DNA of 52,050 bases from Candidatus Tidjanibacter gallistercoris (lineage in GTDB: Bacteria; Bacteroidota; Bacteroidia; Bacteroidales; Rikenellaceae), in assembly GCA_019114205.1 (NCBI GenBank), contig DXFY01000062.1, positions 1 to 52,050 on the forward strand, given 5' to 3'. The notes beneath the pieces are model-generated. The model saw only the letters and a list, made by a program, of their open reading frames with translations. It searched no databases and was not told the DNA's origin. Below are positions 51,064 to 52,050 of this stretch, piece by piece; the stretch's first letter is position 1; each line of letters opens with the position of its first letter. The position numbers and the translations under genes were made by a program.

Positions 51064-51930
51064 CTACAACTGCAACATGTACTGACCGTACTGGTTCTTC
51101 TTCATCGGTTCGGCAAGTTCGTGCAAACGCTCCCTGCTTATCCATCCTTTGCGGAACGCGATTTCCTCCAGACAGGCAACTTTCAGCCCCTGCCTCTTTT
51201 CAATCACCTCGATAAAAGTCGAAGCCTCGGACAGGGAATCGTGCGTACCGGTATCGAGCCAGGCAAATCCTCGGCCGAGCAGCTTGACCTTCAGCTCCCC
51301 GTCGTCGAGGAAACGCTGGTTCACGGTCGTTATTTCCAGTTCGCCGCGTGCGGACGGGCGAATGTTCTTGGCTACCCGGACTACTTTGTTCGGATAGAAA
51401 TACAAACCCACGACGGCATAGTTGCTGCGCGGAGCCGCCGGCTTCTCCTCGATGCTCAGCACGTTGCCTTCGTCGTCGAATTCGGCGACGCCGTAACGCT
51501 CCGGGTCGTTCACCCAATATCCGAACACGGTCGCCTTACCGTCGTATTCGGCCGTATGTACCGCATCGGCCAGCATCGACGTAAAGCCCTGGCCGTAAAA
51601 GATGTTGTCCCCAAGCACGAGACAGACGCTGTCGTCGCCGACAAACTCCTCGCCGATGATAAACGCCTGCGCCAACCCGTCGGGACTCGGCTGTTCGGCA
51701 TAGGAGAAACGAACGCCGTAATCGCTGCCGTCGCCCAGCAGCCTGCGGAACATCGGCAGGTCGGCAGGGGTGGAAATAATCAGTATATCCCTGATGCCGG
51801 CCAGCATGAGCACCGACACCGGATAATAAACCATCGGCTTGTCGTAAATGGGCAGGAGCTGCTTGCTCACCCCTTTCGTTATGGGATACAGCCGCGTACC
51901 GCTTCCTCCCGCCAAAACAATTCCTTTCAT
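51064..51930 (-). CDS. rmlA: Glucose-1-phosphate thymidylyltransferase
   Basis: The 288-residue nucleotidyltransferase makes dTDP-glucose, the entry to the rhamnose pathway. The signature is [20 protein letters not shown] at the N-terminus, followed by [33 protein letters not shown] (metal and base site) and [13 protein letters not shown] follow, and the C-terminal [18 protein letters not shown] is intact. The 5' flank has no consensus promoter, so its control was not identified. It is the first gene of the rml set on the minus strand. Confidence 0.97.
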   Translation of the reverse strand: MKGIVLAGGSGTRLYPITKGVSKQLLPIYDKPMVYYPVSVLMLAGIRDILIISTPADLPMFRRLLGDGSDYGVRFSYAEQPSPDGLAQAFIIGEEFVGDDSVCLVLGDNIFYGQGFTSMLADAVHTAEYDGKATVFGYWVNDPERYGVAEFDDEGNVLSIEEKPAAPRSNYAVVGLYFYPNKVVRVAKNIRPSARGELEITTVNQRFLDDGELKVKLLGRGFAWLDTGTHDSLSEASTFIEVIEKRQGLKVACLEEIAFRKGWISRERLHELAEPMKKNQYGQYMLQL

Positions 51931-51993
51931 TAATGATATAATTGGTTATCCTTTAATAGTACCGGGTTTGATTAAATGAGAAATAAAAGACTG

Positions 51994-52019
51994 AAAAAAC
52001 GTGACGAACCAAGGTTCGT
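51994..52019 (-). terminator. Terminator of an upstream minus-strand gene outside the window
   Basis: A perfect 7-bp inverted repeat (ACGAACC 52004-52010 and GGTTCGT 52013-52019) is followed on the minus strand by CACG and six T residues (51994-51999). It implies that a minus-strand gene ends just past the right edge. Confidence 0.75.
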
Positions 52020-52050
52020 TATAAATTATTTTGTGTTTCCATCTATTGGC

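Overview
This is a GC-rich chromosomal segment from a Bacteroidota bacterium. It is most likely Bacteroidales, and a Rikenellaceae/Alistipes-like genome fits best, though the genus is an inference. The evidence is: repeated matches to the Bacteroidetes housekeeping promoter (TTG, 19-20 bases, TAnnTTTG); a dcw cluster with a GldE-type protein and a phosphopantetheinyl transferase after ftsZ; BACON and fimbrillin-like lipoproteins; DUF4254 beside a family 9 glycosyltransferase; and a MurE carrying the diaminopimelate DNPR motif. No phage, transposon, CRISPR array or defence locus was seen. Nearly all the window is core genome.

Layout. 1-6.1 kb (minus strand): the start of a lipoprotein cut by the window edge, tRNA-Val, an rRNA methyltransferase, a U32/RlhA-type RNA-hydroxylation protein, a DJ-1/PfpI protein, a periplasmic TPR protein and tadA. 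6.2-9.9 kb (plus): aspS, two tandem paralogous small lipoproteins bracketed by a 24-base direct repeat, and a SAM methyltransferase. 9.9-12.1 kb (minus): the three folate p-aminobenzoate genes as one overlapping operon. 12.3-14.4 kb (minus): a small Dps-like protein, then an ECF sigma factor overlapping an anti-sigma/TonB-like membrane protein. 14.4-17.6 kb (plus, divergent from the sigma factor): a consensus promoter, a leader with candidate RNA structure, an overlooked 52-residue peptide gene and a 909-residue fimbrillin-like/BACON surface lipoprotein.

18.0-34.6 kb (plus): the dcw cluster rsmH-ftsL-ftsI-murE-mraY-murD-ftsW-murG-murC-ftsQ-ftsA-ftsZ. It makes lipid-linked peptidoglycan precursor and the division machinery. 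No mraZ precedes it, and a long gene-free leader is there instead. 34.7-39.7 kb (plus): gldE, a phosphopantetheinyl transferase, kdsA-kdsD (Kdo synthesis for lipopolysaccharide) and ung. 40.3-43.6 kb (minus): a BACON/DUF4595-like lipoprotein, a conserved unknown, and a secreted glucosaminidase-LysM protein whose promoter lies in an 83-base tandem duplication. 44.0-47.9 kb (plus): DUF4254, a family 9 glycosyltransferase, an SMR transporter, gcvH and mdh. 48.2-51.9 kb (minus): rmlA-rmlC-rmlD-rmlB for dTDP-L-rhamnose, with an internal promoter before rmlC.

Most of the window serves the envelope: peptidoglycan, lipopolysaccharide core sugar, rhamnose, surface lipoproteins and wall hydrolysis. The best candidate for something undescribed is the divergent ECF sigma / anti-sigma-TonB / structured leader / micropeptide / surface lipoprotein block at 12.9-17.6 kb. 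The duplicated promoter element at 43.6 kb comes second. Function for either is inference.
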